Part shown: one piece after another, positions 17,748 to 27,013 of the stretch
Position numbering within the stretch: the first letter of the stretch is position 1
How the letters are laid out: each line of letters begins with the position of its first letter
Source: Granulicella paludicola
Lineage (GTDB): Bacteria; Acidobacteriota; Terriglobia; Terriglobales; Acidobacteriaceae
DNA: 64,000 bases
Direction: 5' to 3'
NCBI RefSeq assembly: GCF_025685545.1
Contig: NZ_JAGSYC010000024.1
Span: 558,001-622,000 of the forward strand
Made by a program: the position numbers and the translations under genes
Notes under the pieces: model-generated
The model's database searches: none
What the model was told of the DNA's origin: nothing
What the model saw: the letters and a program-made list of their open reading frames with translations, nothing else

Positions 17748-18724
17748 GGCAGCGTCACCGGCTCCTGCCGAGGACTTGCTGCAGGAGTGTCAAAGTTGAG
17801 GCGCTCGAGCTCAACCGCATATGGGCGATGCTGAAGCTGCGTGTAAATTGCGCCGACATATTCGCCCATGATGCCGAGGAATACCAGCATGATGGATTGC
17901 AGGAAGAACAGGCCGATAATCATCGGAGCCACGCCGACCGAGAACGTGTACCAGAAGATGAGCTTGGCCAACAGATATCCGAACGCTGCCATCAACGACA
18001 GGGCTGCTCCCGCGAAACCCGCGAAGGTCGCGAGCCGCAACGGCACCTTCGAATGGTTGATGATGCCCAACATGCCGATGTCGTACAGCGTGTACCAGTT
18101 GTTCTTGGTGACACCGAACTTCCGTGCAGGCTGGTCGTATTCAAGCTTGACGGTTGGAAGGCCGATCTCGGCAATCATGCCGCGGAAGTAAGGATAGGGA
18201 TCGTCGAAGCTCTTCACCAGATCGACGACCTTGCGATCATAGAGGCCGAAACCGGTGTAGTTCTGGATTGTCTCCAAGGAACTGAGCCGCTCGGCCACCT
18301 TGTAATACTGCTTGCGCAGCCAAAACATTACCGAACTTTCTTCGCTGGTTCTCTTGATGCCGAGCACGCAGTAGGCGCCTTTTTCCCATTCGGCGATCAG
18401 ATCGACGATCATCGGCGGTGGGTCCTGCAGGTCGGCAACGATGCCGATCATTGCGTCGCCGCGGGCCTGAAAGAGCGCATGGATAGGTGAGCGGATGTGT
18501 CCGAAGTTGCGCGCGTTCACGATGATCTTTACGTTCGGATCTTCGGCAGCGATCATCTTGAGAATCGCAACGGTGTTGTCCCTGGAGGCGTTGTCGATGA
18601 AGATGTGCTCGTACTGGTAGCGGCCGATCTGCGCCATCACGGCGCGCACCTGGTTATAGAGATTCAGTACATTCGCCTCTTCGTTGTAGCAGGGCGTAAT
18701 GATCGAGATGGTCTTTGCGCTCAA
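17744..18724 (-). CDS. GtrB/DPM-type glycosyltransferase family 2
   Basis: A 326-residue polyprenyl-phosphate glycosyltransferase. The GT-A N-terminus SIITPCYNEEANV, the NASRDNT segment, and the DLQDPPPMI metal/catalytic motif are intact, followed by two C-terminal membrane helices (around residues 230-300) as in GtrB/ArnC. It would load a sugar onto undecaprenyl phosphate. With gtrA upstream it forms a classic pair (GtrB makes the lipid-linked sugar, GtrA flips it). The ATG overlaps nothing upstream (53 nt gap) but its stop overlaps gmhA. Confidence 0.9.
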   Translation of the reverse strand: MSAKTISIITPCYNEEANVLNLYNQVRAVMAQIGRYQYEHIFIDNASRDNTVAILKMIAAEDPNVKIIVNARNFGHIRSPIHALFQARGDAMIGIVADLQDPPPMIVDLIAEWEKGAYCVLGIKRTSEESSVMFWLRKQYYKVAERLSSLETIQNYTGFGLYDRKVVDLVKSFDDPYPYFRGMIAEIGLPTVKLEYDQPARKFGVTKNNWYTLYDIGMLGIINHSKVPLRLATFAGFAGAALSLMAAFGYLLAKLIFWYTFSVGVAPMIIGLFFLQSIMLVFLGIMGEYVGAIYTQLQHRPYAVELERLNFDTPAASPRQEPVTLP

Positions 18725-18777
18725 AGGTTGGTGCTCTCCTGAAGCTCTCCAGCTAAGTAAGTCTATCTGAAGGATTG

Positions 18778-19362
18778 TTATGCCTTTGCCTTGAAGGTGA
18801 CGTGTTTGTGGCCCATGAAGCTGTAGATGGTCGTGAAAAGGATCATCAGCGCACCGGCGATGTAGCCAGCCATGGCTTTGCCTGTTGCGATATGCGTCAC
18901 CCAGCGCAGAGGCGCTCCGCTCAGGTGCTGCTCAAACGTATGTAGCATCGCGTGCAGAGGTACGCTGTCGCGATGGAATGTGGCCTGTAGCAGCTTTGTC
19001 AGGGCGGAGAGCGCAATGAGGCCTGGGATCATGCCGGTCCCGTAGACGGCGAAACACTTCAGCCACTCACGCACGAAGTTACCTTTTGTGCGGAAGACGA
19101 AGAACTTGTAGCCGAGGAAGGCGACGGTAATGTTGAGCGGGGTCACGATAACCGACGACAGCACAACCGTCAGATAGAGAAAACGCTGTGGCAACGCGTC
19201 GTTCAGCAGGGTCAGTGCGACGGCGAAGGTGACATACGCAAAAGCTGTGTTGAAGATGCCCACGCAGAGATAGCGGACGATCTGACCGGCAGGGAAGAGT
19301 GCTGCGACTCGCTCAAGCCGGGACTTCTTCATGACGGTTTCTTCGCGCAGGGTGTCATTCAT
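18778..19362 (-). CDS. GtrA-family membrane protein (lipid-linked sugar flippase)
   Basis: A 194-residue protein with four hydrophobic helices. QIVRYLCVGIFNTAFAYVTF is the typical GtrA opening, and NITVAFLGYKFFVFRTKG its second signature. GtrA proteins are thought to flip undecaprenyl-phosphate sugars. A second in-frame ATG (MKKSRLERV, residue 12) is a possible start. It lies 6 nt after the KdsC-like gene and before the GT2 gene. Confidence 0.85.
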   Translation of the reverse strand: MNDTLREETVMKKSRLERVAALFPAGQIVRYLCVGIFNTAFAYVTFAVALTLLNDALPQRFLYLTVVLSSVIVTPLNITVAFLGYKFFVFRTKGNFVREWLKCFAVYGTGMIPGLIALSALTKLLQATFHRDSVPLHAMLHTFEQHLSGAPLRWVTHIATGKAMAGYIAGALMILFTTIYSFMGHKHVTFKAKA

Positions 19363-19368
19363 GCGCGG

Positions 19369-19932
19369 CTACTCCGGGGCCTTCATCAGGAACACGTCGC
19401 GTCCGCTTTGATCGCGAGCTGCGAGCACCGCATCGGCAAACGTCCGCACCGCGCCGATGCCGCCATTCTCAGTCGAGACAAAGCCGCTGCCGGTCTTTGC
19501 GCGGTCGCTTACATAGCGGACCACCTCGTCGGCGGCGTTTGCGGGGCATGCAGACATCCCCGCAATTTCCATCGCGAAAAGGTCGTTCACGTCGTCGCCG
19601 AAGAAACAGATTTGATCGAGCTGGAGACCGAACTTCTCTGCGAACTCGCGCAGAGCGGTGGCCTTATCGCGGGTGCCTTTGGCTACAAAGGGAATATGCA
19701 TCTTCTTTGCGAATAGGTCCACCTGCGGTGTGGCCTCGCCAGAGATCAGCGCCATCTTCAGCCCAAGTCGACGCAGCAAGCTGATGCCCATGATGTCGGT
19801 GAAGGAAAAGGTCTTAAGCTCCTCGCCGGACGGCGACCACGTGAGTCGGCCGTCGGTGAGGACTCCGTCGACATCAAACGCAATGGCCTGCAAGGTGCGC
19901 AGGCCATTCGTCAGCGATTCGGTCGTAGCCAT
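19369..19932 (-). CDS. KdsC-like HAD phosphatase
   Basis: A 187-residue cap-less HAD phosphatase of the KdsC type. AFDVDGVLTDGRL is motif I with the nucleophilic aspartate, LISGEATPQVD is motif II, and CFFGDDVNDLFAME is motif III/IV. KdsC removes phosphate from KDO 8-phosphate; related enzymes act on sialic-acid or KDN 9-phosphates. Its ATG overlaps the neuB stop (TAATG), so its natural substrate is probably the product of that synthase. Confidence 0.88.
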   Translation of the reverse strand: MATTESLTNGLRTLQAIAFDVDGVLTDGRLTWSPSGEELKTFSFTDIMGISLLRRLGLKMALISGEATPQVDLFAKKMHIPFVAKGTRDKATALREFAEKFGLQLDQICFFGDDVNDLFAMEIAGMSACPANAADEVVRYVSDRAKTGSGFVSTENGGIGAVRTFADAVLAARDQSGRDVFLMKAPE

Positions 19933-20810
19933 TAGACTGCGGCACCCACGCGGCGCAGCTTCTTCATGACGGGGATCTCTTCTTCGTAGACGCGCTTGAT
20001 GCCATCGCCCATCGACTGCTCGCAGAGACGAATGTCGCGCACGAGGCGGGAGATGCCGTTCGGTTCAAGTGAGGCTGCCTGGTCTGAGCCCCACATGGCG
20101 CGATCCATTGTGATGTGTCGCTCGACACAGCAGGCGCCGAGGACGCGGGCGGCAACCGAGGTCGGAATGCCTGTCTCATGGCCGGAGTAGCCAACCGGAA
20201 TGCCATAACGCTCGATCATGCTGGGGATGGCCTTCAAGTTAAGCTGTTCGTACTTGGCCGGATAGGTAGATGTCGTGTGCATCAGGATGAGGTTTTCTTT
20301 GCCCAGCACCTCAACCGCATGGTCGATCTCGGCATAGGTGCTCATACCGGTGGATGCGATGATCGGCTTTCCGGTCTTGCGCACATGGCGAAGAAGCGCG
20401 TCATCGGTCAGCGACGCGGAGGCGATCTTGTATACCGGGGTATCGAACTTCTCGATGAAGTCGACACTGGCCTCGTCCCAGGGAGAGACGAACCAGTCGA
20501 TCTTGACCTGTTTACAGAAGTTGTCGATCTCGGCATAATCCTCAGCGTCGAACTCGAGACCGTGTTTCAGGTCACCGTTGGTGTCGCCGAAGGGATTGGG
20601 TCGCGGCGTCGCGAGTTCGGCGGCGGTGTAGACCACGTCGATGGTGCGCTTTTGGAACTTCACGGCGTCGCAGCCTGCGGCCACGGCTACCGAGATCAGG
20701 CGCTTGGCCAGGTCGACATCGCCGTTGTGATTAATGCCGATCTCCGCGATGACATAACAGGGGTGCTCTGCGCCGAGCTGCTTCTTGCCAAGGGTAACGC
20801 TGCTGCTCAT
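19932..20810 (-). CDS. neuB: NeuB-family nonulosonic acid synthase
   Basis: About 292 residues from ATG 20810, which has GGAGA six nucleotides upstream; earlier in-frame ATGs exist at 20822 and 20852. It condenses phosphoenolpyruvate with a hexosamine or hexose derivative. Visible motifs are AEIGINHNGDVDLAKRLI, VKFQKRT, KIASASLTD, IASTGMS, HTTSTYPAKYEQLNL and VGYSGHETGI. The C-terminal SAF (antifreeze-like) domain of classical NeuB/SpsE is missing, as the protein ends just after the TIM barrel. It heads the leftward operon with a phosphatase next, which suggests a phosphorylated 9-carbon sugar product. Confidence 0.88.
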   Translation of the reverse strand: MSSSVTLGKKQLGAEHPCYVIAEIGINHNGDVDLAKRLISVAVAAGCDAVKFQKRTIDVVYTAAELATPRPNPFGDTNGDLKHGLEFDAEDYAEIDNFCKQVKIDWFVSPWDEASVDFIEKFDTPVYKIASASLTDDALLRHVRKTGKPIIASTGMSTYAEIDHAVEVLGKENLILMHTTSTYPAKYEQLNLKAIPSMIERYGIPVGYSGHETGIPTSVAARVLGACCVERHITMDRAMWGSDQAASLEPNGISRLVRDIRLCEQSMGDGIKRVYEEEIPVMKKLRRVGAAV

Positions 20811-21066
20811 GAAGGTCTCCATCCCTGGCTCTAGCCGTCCAGGTTGTTGCATTCTGTTGACTGTATTTGGCTACTGCTGTGGTCCCGCCAATCAAAAAGC
20901 GAAAGTGTCTTCGACCACGGCTTACCGACTCTCGGATTCTTACAGGGAATCTCTCGGGGTGTCTACCAAAGCGAGGTGAATCAATCAGTTATCCGTGCCA
21001 TTTGACGCGGATTCCAGACCTGACGTTTCGGTTGCGTTGAGGATATTGGCGCAGAGCGTTGCAACG

Positions 21067-21435
21067 TCAGCGCAGGTAGCTGTCGTCGCGAGTGATCCAG
21101 TCCTGCCGCGGAGGAGCAAATACGTCGAAGTCGACTGTATCTTCCATCGCTTCGGCAGAGTGGGGAAGGTGGCCGGGGATGACGAGTACCTCGCCGGCTC
21201 GAACTGTCTTCTCTACGGGCGCGTGCTCATCGCCCAGCAGAAATCGCAGGGCTCCACTCTCGATAAACGAAATCTGCTCGTTTGGGTGGCTATGCCTCGG
21301 CACCACGCAGCCCTTCTTCAGCACAATCCGTGCCAGCATCGACTGCTCGCCGGCCACAAACTGCCGGGTCAGCAGGTCATTCATCGGTTCTTCGGGAATC
21401 TCGCTCCAGCTTGTGTGTTGCAGATCGTTTGTCAT
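21067..21435 (-). CDS. Cupin-domain protein (KdgF-like)
   Basis: A 122-residue single cupin. The metal site is formed by PRHSHPNEQISFIESG (cupin motif 1 with two His and a Glu) and VIPGHLPHSAEA (motif 2). KdgF-type cupins act on unsaturated uronates, but many small cupins have other roles. It is monocistronic and divergent from amt. Confidence 0.75.
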   Translation of the reverse strand: MTNDLQHTSWSEIPEEPMNDLLTRQFVAGEQSMLARIVLKKGCVVPRHSHPNEQISFIESGALRFLLGDEHAPVEKTVRAGEVLVIPGHLPHSAEAMEDTVDFDVFAPPRQDWITRDDSYLR

Positions 21436-21630
21436 CGACTCAGCTTACAGGCTGTCTAGTCGACAAGCTTCCGTTTTTCAGGGAACACCCTGCGATCGGG
21501 ATGAAGGGCTCGTGAGAACGTGTTGTAAAGTAGTCATAACAACTTTAAAAGCTGCTGCCCTCGACGCCCGGCGTTCGCCCTTTTGATCCTGTGGGAGAGG
21601 TGTAAGGCACTCGCGAAAGGCGCTATTTTG

Positions 21631-23064
21631 ATGGTTTGGTTTCACCAGCTCCCCGCCGCTGAACAGAGTGGTTCGGCGAAGTTCTTTCGCCGCCTCTGTC
21701 GAATCATGCCCTTTGCTGTAGTTCCGTTTCTGGGTACAGCGGGAACGCTGTTTGCACAGACCCCTGTCGTTACGGTGGATCGCCTGGCCGCCTTGGAGAA
21801 GGCTACCGCTGCAGCGCAGTCCAATGCCGACAATGCCTGGATGCTGGTGAGCGCGGCGCTGGTGCTGATGATGAGCGGTCCCGGCCTGGCGCTGTTCTAT
21901 GGCGGCCTAGTGCGCAAGAAGAACATCCTCGGCACCATGATGCAGACCTTTGCCATGATGGCGATCGTCACGGTTCTCTGGGCGTTTCTCACCTATTCGC
22001 TGGCGTTCGCTCCGGGCAATGCCTTCATCGGCGGCTTCAGCCATGTCTTTCTTCACGGCGTCGGTCTCGCTCCCAACGCTGGCTATGCGCCGACGATTCC
22101 TGAGCAGACCTTCATGATCTACCAGTTAATGTTTGCGATCATCACGCCCGCTCTCATCACTGGCGCATTTGCCGAGCGCATGAAGTTTTCTGCGATGCTG
22201 GCCTTTCTTACGCTCTGGGCCATCTTCGTTTACAGCCCCATGGCGCATATGGTCTGGGGCATTGGCGGTTTCCTGAACGTCACTGGCGGCAAATTTCCCT
22301 GCCTCGACTTCGCTGGCGGCACGGTAGTCCACGTCACTTCCGGTGTCTCCGCGCTCGTAACGGCTCTCTATCTGGGGAAGCGTCTCGGATATCCCCAGAA
22401 GGCGATGCCGCCGCACTCGGTGGTTCTCAGCTTTATCGGTGCCTGCCTTCTCTGGGTAGGCTGGTTCGGGTTCAACGCCGGTTCGGCGCTTGGTTCCGGC
22501 TCGCTGGCGACTTCGGCCTTTGTTGCGACGCACTTTGGCGCCGCCGCTGCGGCTATCGGCTGGCTGGCTGCGGAGTGGGTTCGCAACGGTAAGCCCTCCG
22601 CGCTGGGTGGTATCTCAGGCGCCGTGGCTGGGCTCGTCGGAATCACCCCGGCTGCCGGTTTTGTTACCCCGATGGGAGCGCTCTGGATCGGCCTCATCGT
22701 CGGCGTCTTCTGCTTCTTCATGGTCGTCAAGGTCAAGAATATTTTTGGCTACGACGATTCGCTCGATGCCTTTGGCGTCCACGGCGCAGGCGGAACGCTC
22801 GGTGCGATCCTCACCGGACTGTTCGCTCGTGCCTTCATCAATCCGGGGGTGAACATTAATGGCCTGTTCGCCGGAAACGCCAGGCAGCTGCTGAACCAGT
22901 TTGTAGGTGTCGGCCTCGCGTGGACTATCTCCATCATCGGAACCCTGATAATTCTGTTCATTGTTGATAAGCTCATTGGGCTGCGCCTTAGCGAGGATGA
23001 CGAGCGCGAAGGTCTGGATATCACCCAGCATGGCGAAGAGGGCTATGACTGGGAGCATGCCTAA
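21631..23064 (+). CDS. amt: Ammonium transporter
   Basis: About 477 residues from ATG 21631; TTG 21583 and ATG 21706 are alternatives. After an N-terminal hydrophobic leader (MPFAVVPFLGTAGTLFAQ) come eleven predicted membrane helices with Amt signatures: ALVLMMSGPGLALFYGGLVRKKN, DFAGGTVVHVTSGVSAL (first pore histidine) and DAFGVHGAGGTLGAI (second pore histidine). It carries ammonium into the cell. It lies upstream of glnB and glnD on the same strand, the usual nitrogen-sensing set, so PII probably gates it. Confidence 0.95.
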   Translation: MVWFHQLPAAEQSGSAKFFRRLCRIMPFAVVPFLGTAGTLFAQTPVVTVDRLAALEKATAAAQSNADNAWMLVSAALVLMMSGPGLALFYGGLVRKKNILGTMMQTFAMMAIVTVLWAFLTYSLAFAPGNAFIGGFSHVFLHGVGLAPNAGYAPTIPEQTFMIYQLMFAIITPALITGAFAERMKFSAMLAFLTLWAIFVYSPMAHMVWGIGGFLNVTGGKFPCLDFAGGTVVHVTSGVSALVTALYLGKRLGYPQKAMPPHSVVLSFIGACLLWVGWFGFNAGSALGSGSLATSAFVATHFGAAAAAIGWLAAEWVRNGKPSALGGISGAVAGLVGITPAAGFVTPMGALWIGLIVGVFCFFMVVKVKNIFGYDDSLDAFGVHGAGGTLGAILTGLFARAFINPGVNINGLFAGNARQLLNQFVGVGLAWTISIIGTLIILFIVDKLIGLRLSEDDEREGLDITQHGEEGYDWEHA

Positions 23065-23103
23065 AGAAATCCAACAACCACCGGAAACGGAAGAGTGAGT
23101 CGA

Positions 23104-23442
23104 ATGCAAAAGATTGAAGCAGTCATCCAACCCTCCAAGCTGGACGCCGTCAAGGACGCTCTGGTCGAAGCGGGCATCTCGGGAATCACCATCTTTGAGG
23201 CCCGCGGCCACGGCCGCCAGAAGGGCCACACGGAGTTTTACCGAGGCCGCGAGTACGCCGTCGATCTCCTGCCTAAGATCAAGCTGGAGCTTGTTGTTAC
23301 GGACGACCTCGCAGAAAAGGCCATTCAGGCCATCATCACCTCAGCCCGCACCGGACGTATCGGTGACGGCAAAATCTTCGTTTCGAAGATCGACGAGGCC
23401 ATTCGGATTCGCAACGACGAGCGCGGGGAGATTGCGCTGTAA
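23104..23442 (+). CDS. glnB: Nitrogen regulatory protein PII
   Basis: 112 residues from ATG 23104 with GGAAG 10 nt upstream; GTG 23095 is too close to that site. The T-loop HTEFYRGREYAVDLLPKIK contains the uridylylation tyrosine (in REYAVD). The B and C loop motifs TSARTGRIGDGKIFV and ERGEIAL are typical. It binds ATP/ADP and 2-oxoglutarate and acts on Amt and GlnD. It is 39 nt downstream of amt; GlnK would be an equally good name from context. Confidence 0.95.
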   Translation: MQKIEAVIQPSKLDAVKDALVEAGISGITIFEARGHGRQKGHTEFYRGREYAVDLLPKIKLELVVTDDLAEKAIQAIITSARTGRIGDGKIFVSKIDEAIRIRNDERGEIAL

Positions 23443-23454
23443 GGGGGAGCAGCG

Positions 23455-26085
23455 ATCAGCGACCAGAGCCATAGTGGTGCAGGACTTCGTGGAGAGTACG
23501 AGCGGCAGCTCGCCGAGATTCGTCGCGGTTTTGAGCTGACCGGGGATGGTTTGCGTGCTGCCGCCGCGCGCGCTGCCTTCGTTAATCAGATCATCCTGCG
23601 GCTTTGGGCAACCGAGACCGCGGCTCAGCCCCGGCTTCTAAAAGGCGTTGCTATCGCCGCTGTCGGCGGCTTCGGTCGGGGTCTGCTATTCCCCTACTCT
23701 GACGTAGACATTTTGTTTTGTGTCGAAAAATCGGTAGGCGCGCTCGCCAAACAACCGATTCGCCAGCTCTCCCAGCAGCTGTGGGACTGCGGTCTGCAGG
23801 TCTCCATGAGCACGAGGATGACATCCGACTGCGAACGCTTTGAGCCGGGCAATCCTGAGTTCGCGATCTCCCTGCTCGACCTTCGCTCCATTGGTGGCGA
23901 TGTCGAATTGTTCGCGCGGCTGCAGGATAAGACCGTTGCCAAGCTGCGCACCAAGGACGCCAAATCGATCGCCGCGGAGCTCGCGCGACTAACGCTGGAG
24001 CGCCACGGCAAATACGGCAACACTCTTTTCCATCTGGAACCCAATATCAAGGAGTGCCCCGGAGGCTTGCGCGATGTGAACGTCTGCGAATGGCTGCGTT
24101 CGCTGCGCAAGGACGCTTTGGAAGACTCGGAAAGCGAATTCCATAGCGCGCTTGCCTTCCTGGCTTCGGTGCGATGCTTCCTGCACTACCGTCATCAGCG
24201 CGACGACAATACGCTCGATTGGCTGGCACAAGATGCCGCAGCCGAGCAGGGCATTGGGCTCGGCCGGTCCGCTGTCGGAGCGCACCGTGTCGACGCTGCT
24301 TACTGGATGCGCGCGTACTTTCGCCACGCCCGCATTATCGAGCGCAGCCTTATCCGCGAGGCCGAAACCTCGGAGGTCCGCCTCGAGAGCGGACCCTCCT
24401 CGCGCCGCCTCAAGCTGCCACCGACGCCCGGCTTCAGGCTGGAGGGCGGCCGTATTGAACTGGCACCGCGCAGCGCTGGCGGCTTCGATCCAGCACGCGA
24501 TCCAGAGATTGTGCTGGCGGCCTTTGCCGCGATGGCCCGCACTGCCGCTCGCTTCAGCCCGGAGAGCGAGGAGCGTATCGGCGATGCCATCCCGCTGCTC
24601 TCAGCGAACCTCGAAGAAGGTCCCGGCCTGTGGCAGCAGCTTTCGGCCATCCTCACCGGCGAACGAGCCGGTGTGGCCCTTCGCACGATGCACGCGCTTG
24701 GCATGTTGGAGTTGATCCTGCCTGAATTCCATGGCATCGATGCGCTTGTGATCCGCGACGCCTACCACCGCTACACGGTCGATGAGCACACCTTCGTGCT
24801 GATTGACACGCTCCACGACCTTGAGACTGAGCCGCCCACGGGAGCGCCCGACTGGCGTGTTAAGTTCGGCTCCATGGTGCGCGAACTTCAAAACCCTGCG
24901 CTGCTCTATCTTGCCGCGCTTCTTCACGACACCGGCAAGGGCCACTCCGGAGACAGCCACGCGAGTGAGAGTGCCCGCATGGCACGCGATGTGCTGACGC
25001 GGCTGGAGATGGACTCCTATGATGCAGCACTGGTTCTACATCTGATCGAAAGCCATCTCGATATGTCTGCCGCGCTGCGCCGGGATATCTTCGACACCGA
25101 AACCGTTCGCAACTTCGCAGCCAAAGTGCAAACGCATGAGGCCCTGCGCATGTTGACGCTCTTTACCTATGCAGATATTGCGGCGGTGCATCCGGATGCG
25201 CTAACCCCCTGGAAGGCCGAAAATCTGTGGCGACTTTCCATGGCCGCGGCGAATCATCTCGACCGCAACGTCGACGAGGACCGTTTTCACGCTACGGGTG
25301 CTGCGGAAGACGCGGCTCCGGTGAGCACAGAGACACGCGACAAACTGACCCGCGTCCTCTCGCTCAACCGCGGGCATGAGTCTGCAGTGCGTGAGTTCCT
25401 TGAAGGCTTCCCGGAGCGCTACGTCAACACGCGTTCGCCTGAGGTCATCGCGCAGCACTTCCAGATGACCCATAACTTCGCCGTGGAGCCCTTTCAGATC
25501 GCCTTTCAGCATGGAGCGGTGAGTGAGATCACGCTGGTTACACAGGACCGCCCCCGCCTCTTCGCTGGGATGGCAGCGGCGCTGGCTGCCTGGGGAATGA
25601 ATGTGGTGACGGCTGACGCCTTTGCGAACTCTGCCGGCGTCATCGTCGATACCTTCCGCTTCACCGATACCTTCCTCACGCTTGAGCTAAACCAATCAGA
25701 GCGAGAGAGGTTTGTCTCGAGCGTTCGCGAGCTGGTTTCCGGTAAAGCCTCTGTGGAAAAGCTCCTCAGTAGTCGGCGCCGCGTCCGCCGCAAGGCTCCC
25801 CGCGTCGTGGCCGAGACGCGCGTTGAGATCGACAACACTGCCTCCTCGCACAGCACTCTGGTGCAGATCATCGCGCAGGATGTTCCAGGGCTGCTGCGTG
25901 CCGTCAGTGCCACCTTTGGAACGCTGGGCCACAACCTGGAAGTGGCTTTAATCGACACCGAAGGCGAAACCGCGATCGACGTCTTCTACATCACCTCCGA
26001 CGGGGATAAGCTCGACGGTTTACAGGAAGCCGAGCTCCGGACGGCGCTGTTGAAGGCCATCGCAGAGAACGCCGAAGCTACTTAG
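23455..26085 (+). CDS. glnD: PII uridylyltransferase / uridylyl-removing enzyme (start codon unusual)
   Basis: About 876 residues if translation begins at ATC 23455. It attaches UMP to or removes it from PII according to glutamine. In order: nucleotidyltransferase domain (GGFGRGLLFPYSDVDILF), GlnD helical domain, HD hydrolase (LLHDTGKGHSGDSHAS), and two C-terminal ACT domains (ITLVTQDRPRLFAGMAAAL and IIAQDVPGLLRAVSATFG). Between the glnB stop (23440-23442) and TTG 23551 there is no in-frame ATG, GTG or TTG. Yet coding similarity clearly extends upstream (LRGEYERQLAEIRRGFE), and GGGGGAG sits 5 nt before the ATC. TTG 23551 is the conservative alternative and would cost 32 residues. Confidence 0.88.
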   Translation: MSDQSHSGAGLRGEYERQLAEIRRGFELTGDGLRAAAARAAFVNQIILRLWATETAAQPRLLKGVAIAAVGGFGRGLLFPYSDVDILFCVEKSVGALAKQPIRQLSQQLWDCGLQVSMSTRMTSDCERFEPGNPEFAISLLDLRSIGGDVELFARLQDKTVAKLRTKDAKSIAAELARLTLERHGKYGNTLFHLEPNIKECPGGLRDVNVCEWLRSLRKDALEDSESEFHSALAFLASVRCFLHYRHQRDDNTLDWLAQDAAAEQGIGLGRSAVGAHRVDAAYWMRAYFRHARIIERSLIREAETSEVRLESGPSSRRLKLPPTPGFRLEGGRIELAPRSAGGFDPARDPEIVLAAFAAMARTAARFSPESEERIGDAIPLLSANLEEGPGLWQQLSAILTGERAGVALRTMHALGMLELILPEFHGIDALVIRDAYHRYTVDEHTFVLIDTLHDLETEPPTGAPDWRVKFGSMVRELQNPALLYLAALLHDTGKGHSGDSHASESARMARDVLTRLEMDSYDAALVLHLIESHLDMSAALRRDIFDTETVRNFAAKVQTHEALRMLTLFTYADIAAVHPDALTPWKAENLWRLSMAAANHLDRNVDEDRFHATGAAEDAAPVSTETRDKLTRVLSLNRGHESAVREFLEGFPERYVNTRSPEVIAQHFQMTHNFAVEPFQIAFQHGAVSEITLVTQDRPRLFAGMAAALAAWGMNVVTADAFANSAGVIVDTFRFTDTFLTLELNQSERERFVSSVRELVSGKASVEKLLSSRRRVRRKAPRVVAETRVEIDNTASSHSTLVQIIAQDVPGLLRAVSATFGTLGHNLEVALIDTEGETAIDVFYITSDGDKLDGLQEAELRTALLKAIAENAEAT

Positions 26086-26172
26086 TTAGCTGCACTGACC
26101 AATACCTGTGGCTGGTGACGCTTCCAGCCAACTAGCTTCGCTTGAAGCGCATCACACCGTATACTAAGACTT

Positions 26173-26784
26173 ATGATTCAAGATACCGACTCCACCACCA
26201 CTTCCAAGGCGCAAATACCGCAGCGAAACGACCGATACATCTTCGGCACGCTCGACAGCTTCGGCAAAAACCGCGACAAGCTGGATGAGGTGAACTGGGG
26301 TGATGAACAACCCGAAGGCGTCGTGCTCGCCTCGTTAGACGCAGCCATTAACTGGGTTCGCAAAAACTCCGTCTGGCCTATGACCTTCGGTTTGGCCTGC
26401 TGCGCAATTGAGATGATGTCCATGGGCGGTTCGCGTTACGATATCGCCCGCTTCGGAGCTGAGGTGTTTCGACCCTCGCCACGCCAGAGCGACCTGATGA
26501 TCATTGCTGGTCGCGTGTCACAGAAGATGGCTCCGGTCATCCGACGTCTATACGAGCAGATGCCGGAGCCGAAGTGGGTTATTTCGATGGGCGCTTGTGC
26601 GACCTCAGGCGGAGTCTTTAACAACTACGCCCTGCTGCAGGGAGTGAATCAGGTCATTCCAGTGGACGTTTATGTCCCGGGCTGCCCACCGCGACCCGAG
26701 CAACTGCTCTACGCGATCACCCTGTTGCAGGAGAAGATTCAGGCTAGCAAGGGCTCTATTAAGGAGACCCTCAACCTGGGTTAG
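26173..26784 (+). CDS. nuoB: NADH-quinone oxidoreductase subunit B (orphan)
   Basis: A 203-residue NuoB/PSST-type subunit. The four N2 iron-sulfur ligands are present: [11 protein letters not shown] (C76, C77), GACATSGG (C142) and PGCPPRPEQ (C171). It normally passes electrons to quinone in complex I. Its usual partners nuoA, nuoC and nuoD are not next to it: glnD is upstream and an OmpA-like gene downstream. It is therefore a detached or second copy. The N-terminal 30 residues are longer and more polar than usual. Confidence 0.92.
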   Translation: MIQDTDSTTTSKAQIPQRNDRYIFGTLDSFGKNRDKLDEVNWGDEQPEGVVLASLDAAINWVRKNSVWPMTFGLACCAIEMMSMGGSRYDIARFGAEVFRPSPRQSDLMIIAGRVSQKMAPVIRRLYEQMPEPKWVISMGACATSGGVFNNYALLQGVNQVIPVDVYVPGCPPRPEQLLYAITLLQEKIQASKGSIKETLNLG

Positions 26785-27013
26785 GACCCAACCCCTGTCA
26801 CTTGCTCGACGTTTGACGCTTCTTTCGTCATACATCGGCCGGTGAGCAGGTAGCTATTGCGAAACTCGTCACCTGCGGATTTTCTTCTGGACACAGAAGT
26901 CAACTGCTGTAAACTTTGTGGGAAACCTCTTGGACCGGACTGCCATCTCACAAAAAGTCAACTCTTTGTCCGGCCTTTGTAACTTTAGTACTAATTTCGT
27001 GGAGGATTGTCGA

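Noticed and set aside
26142-26165. TTGAAG and TATACT boxes before nuoB
   Set aside because: The spacer is only 12 nt, too short for a sigma-70 promoter.
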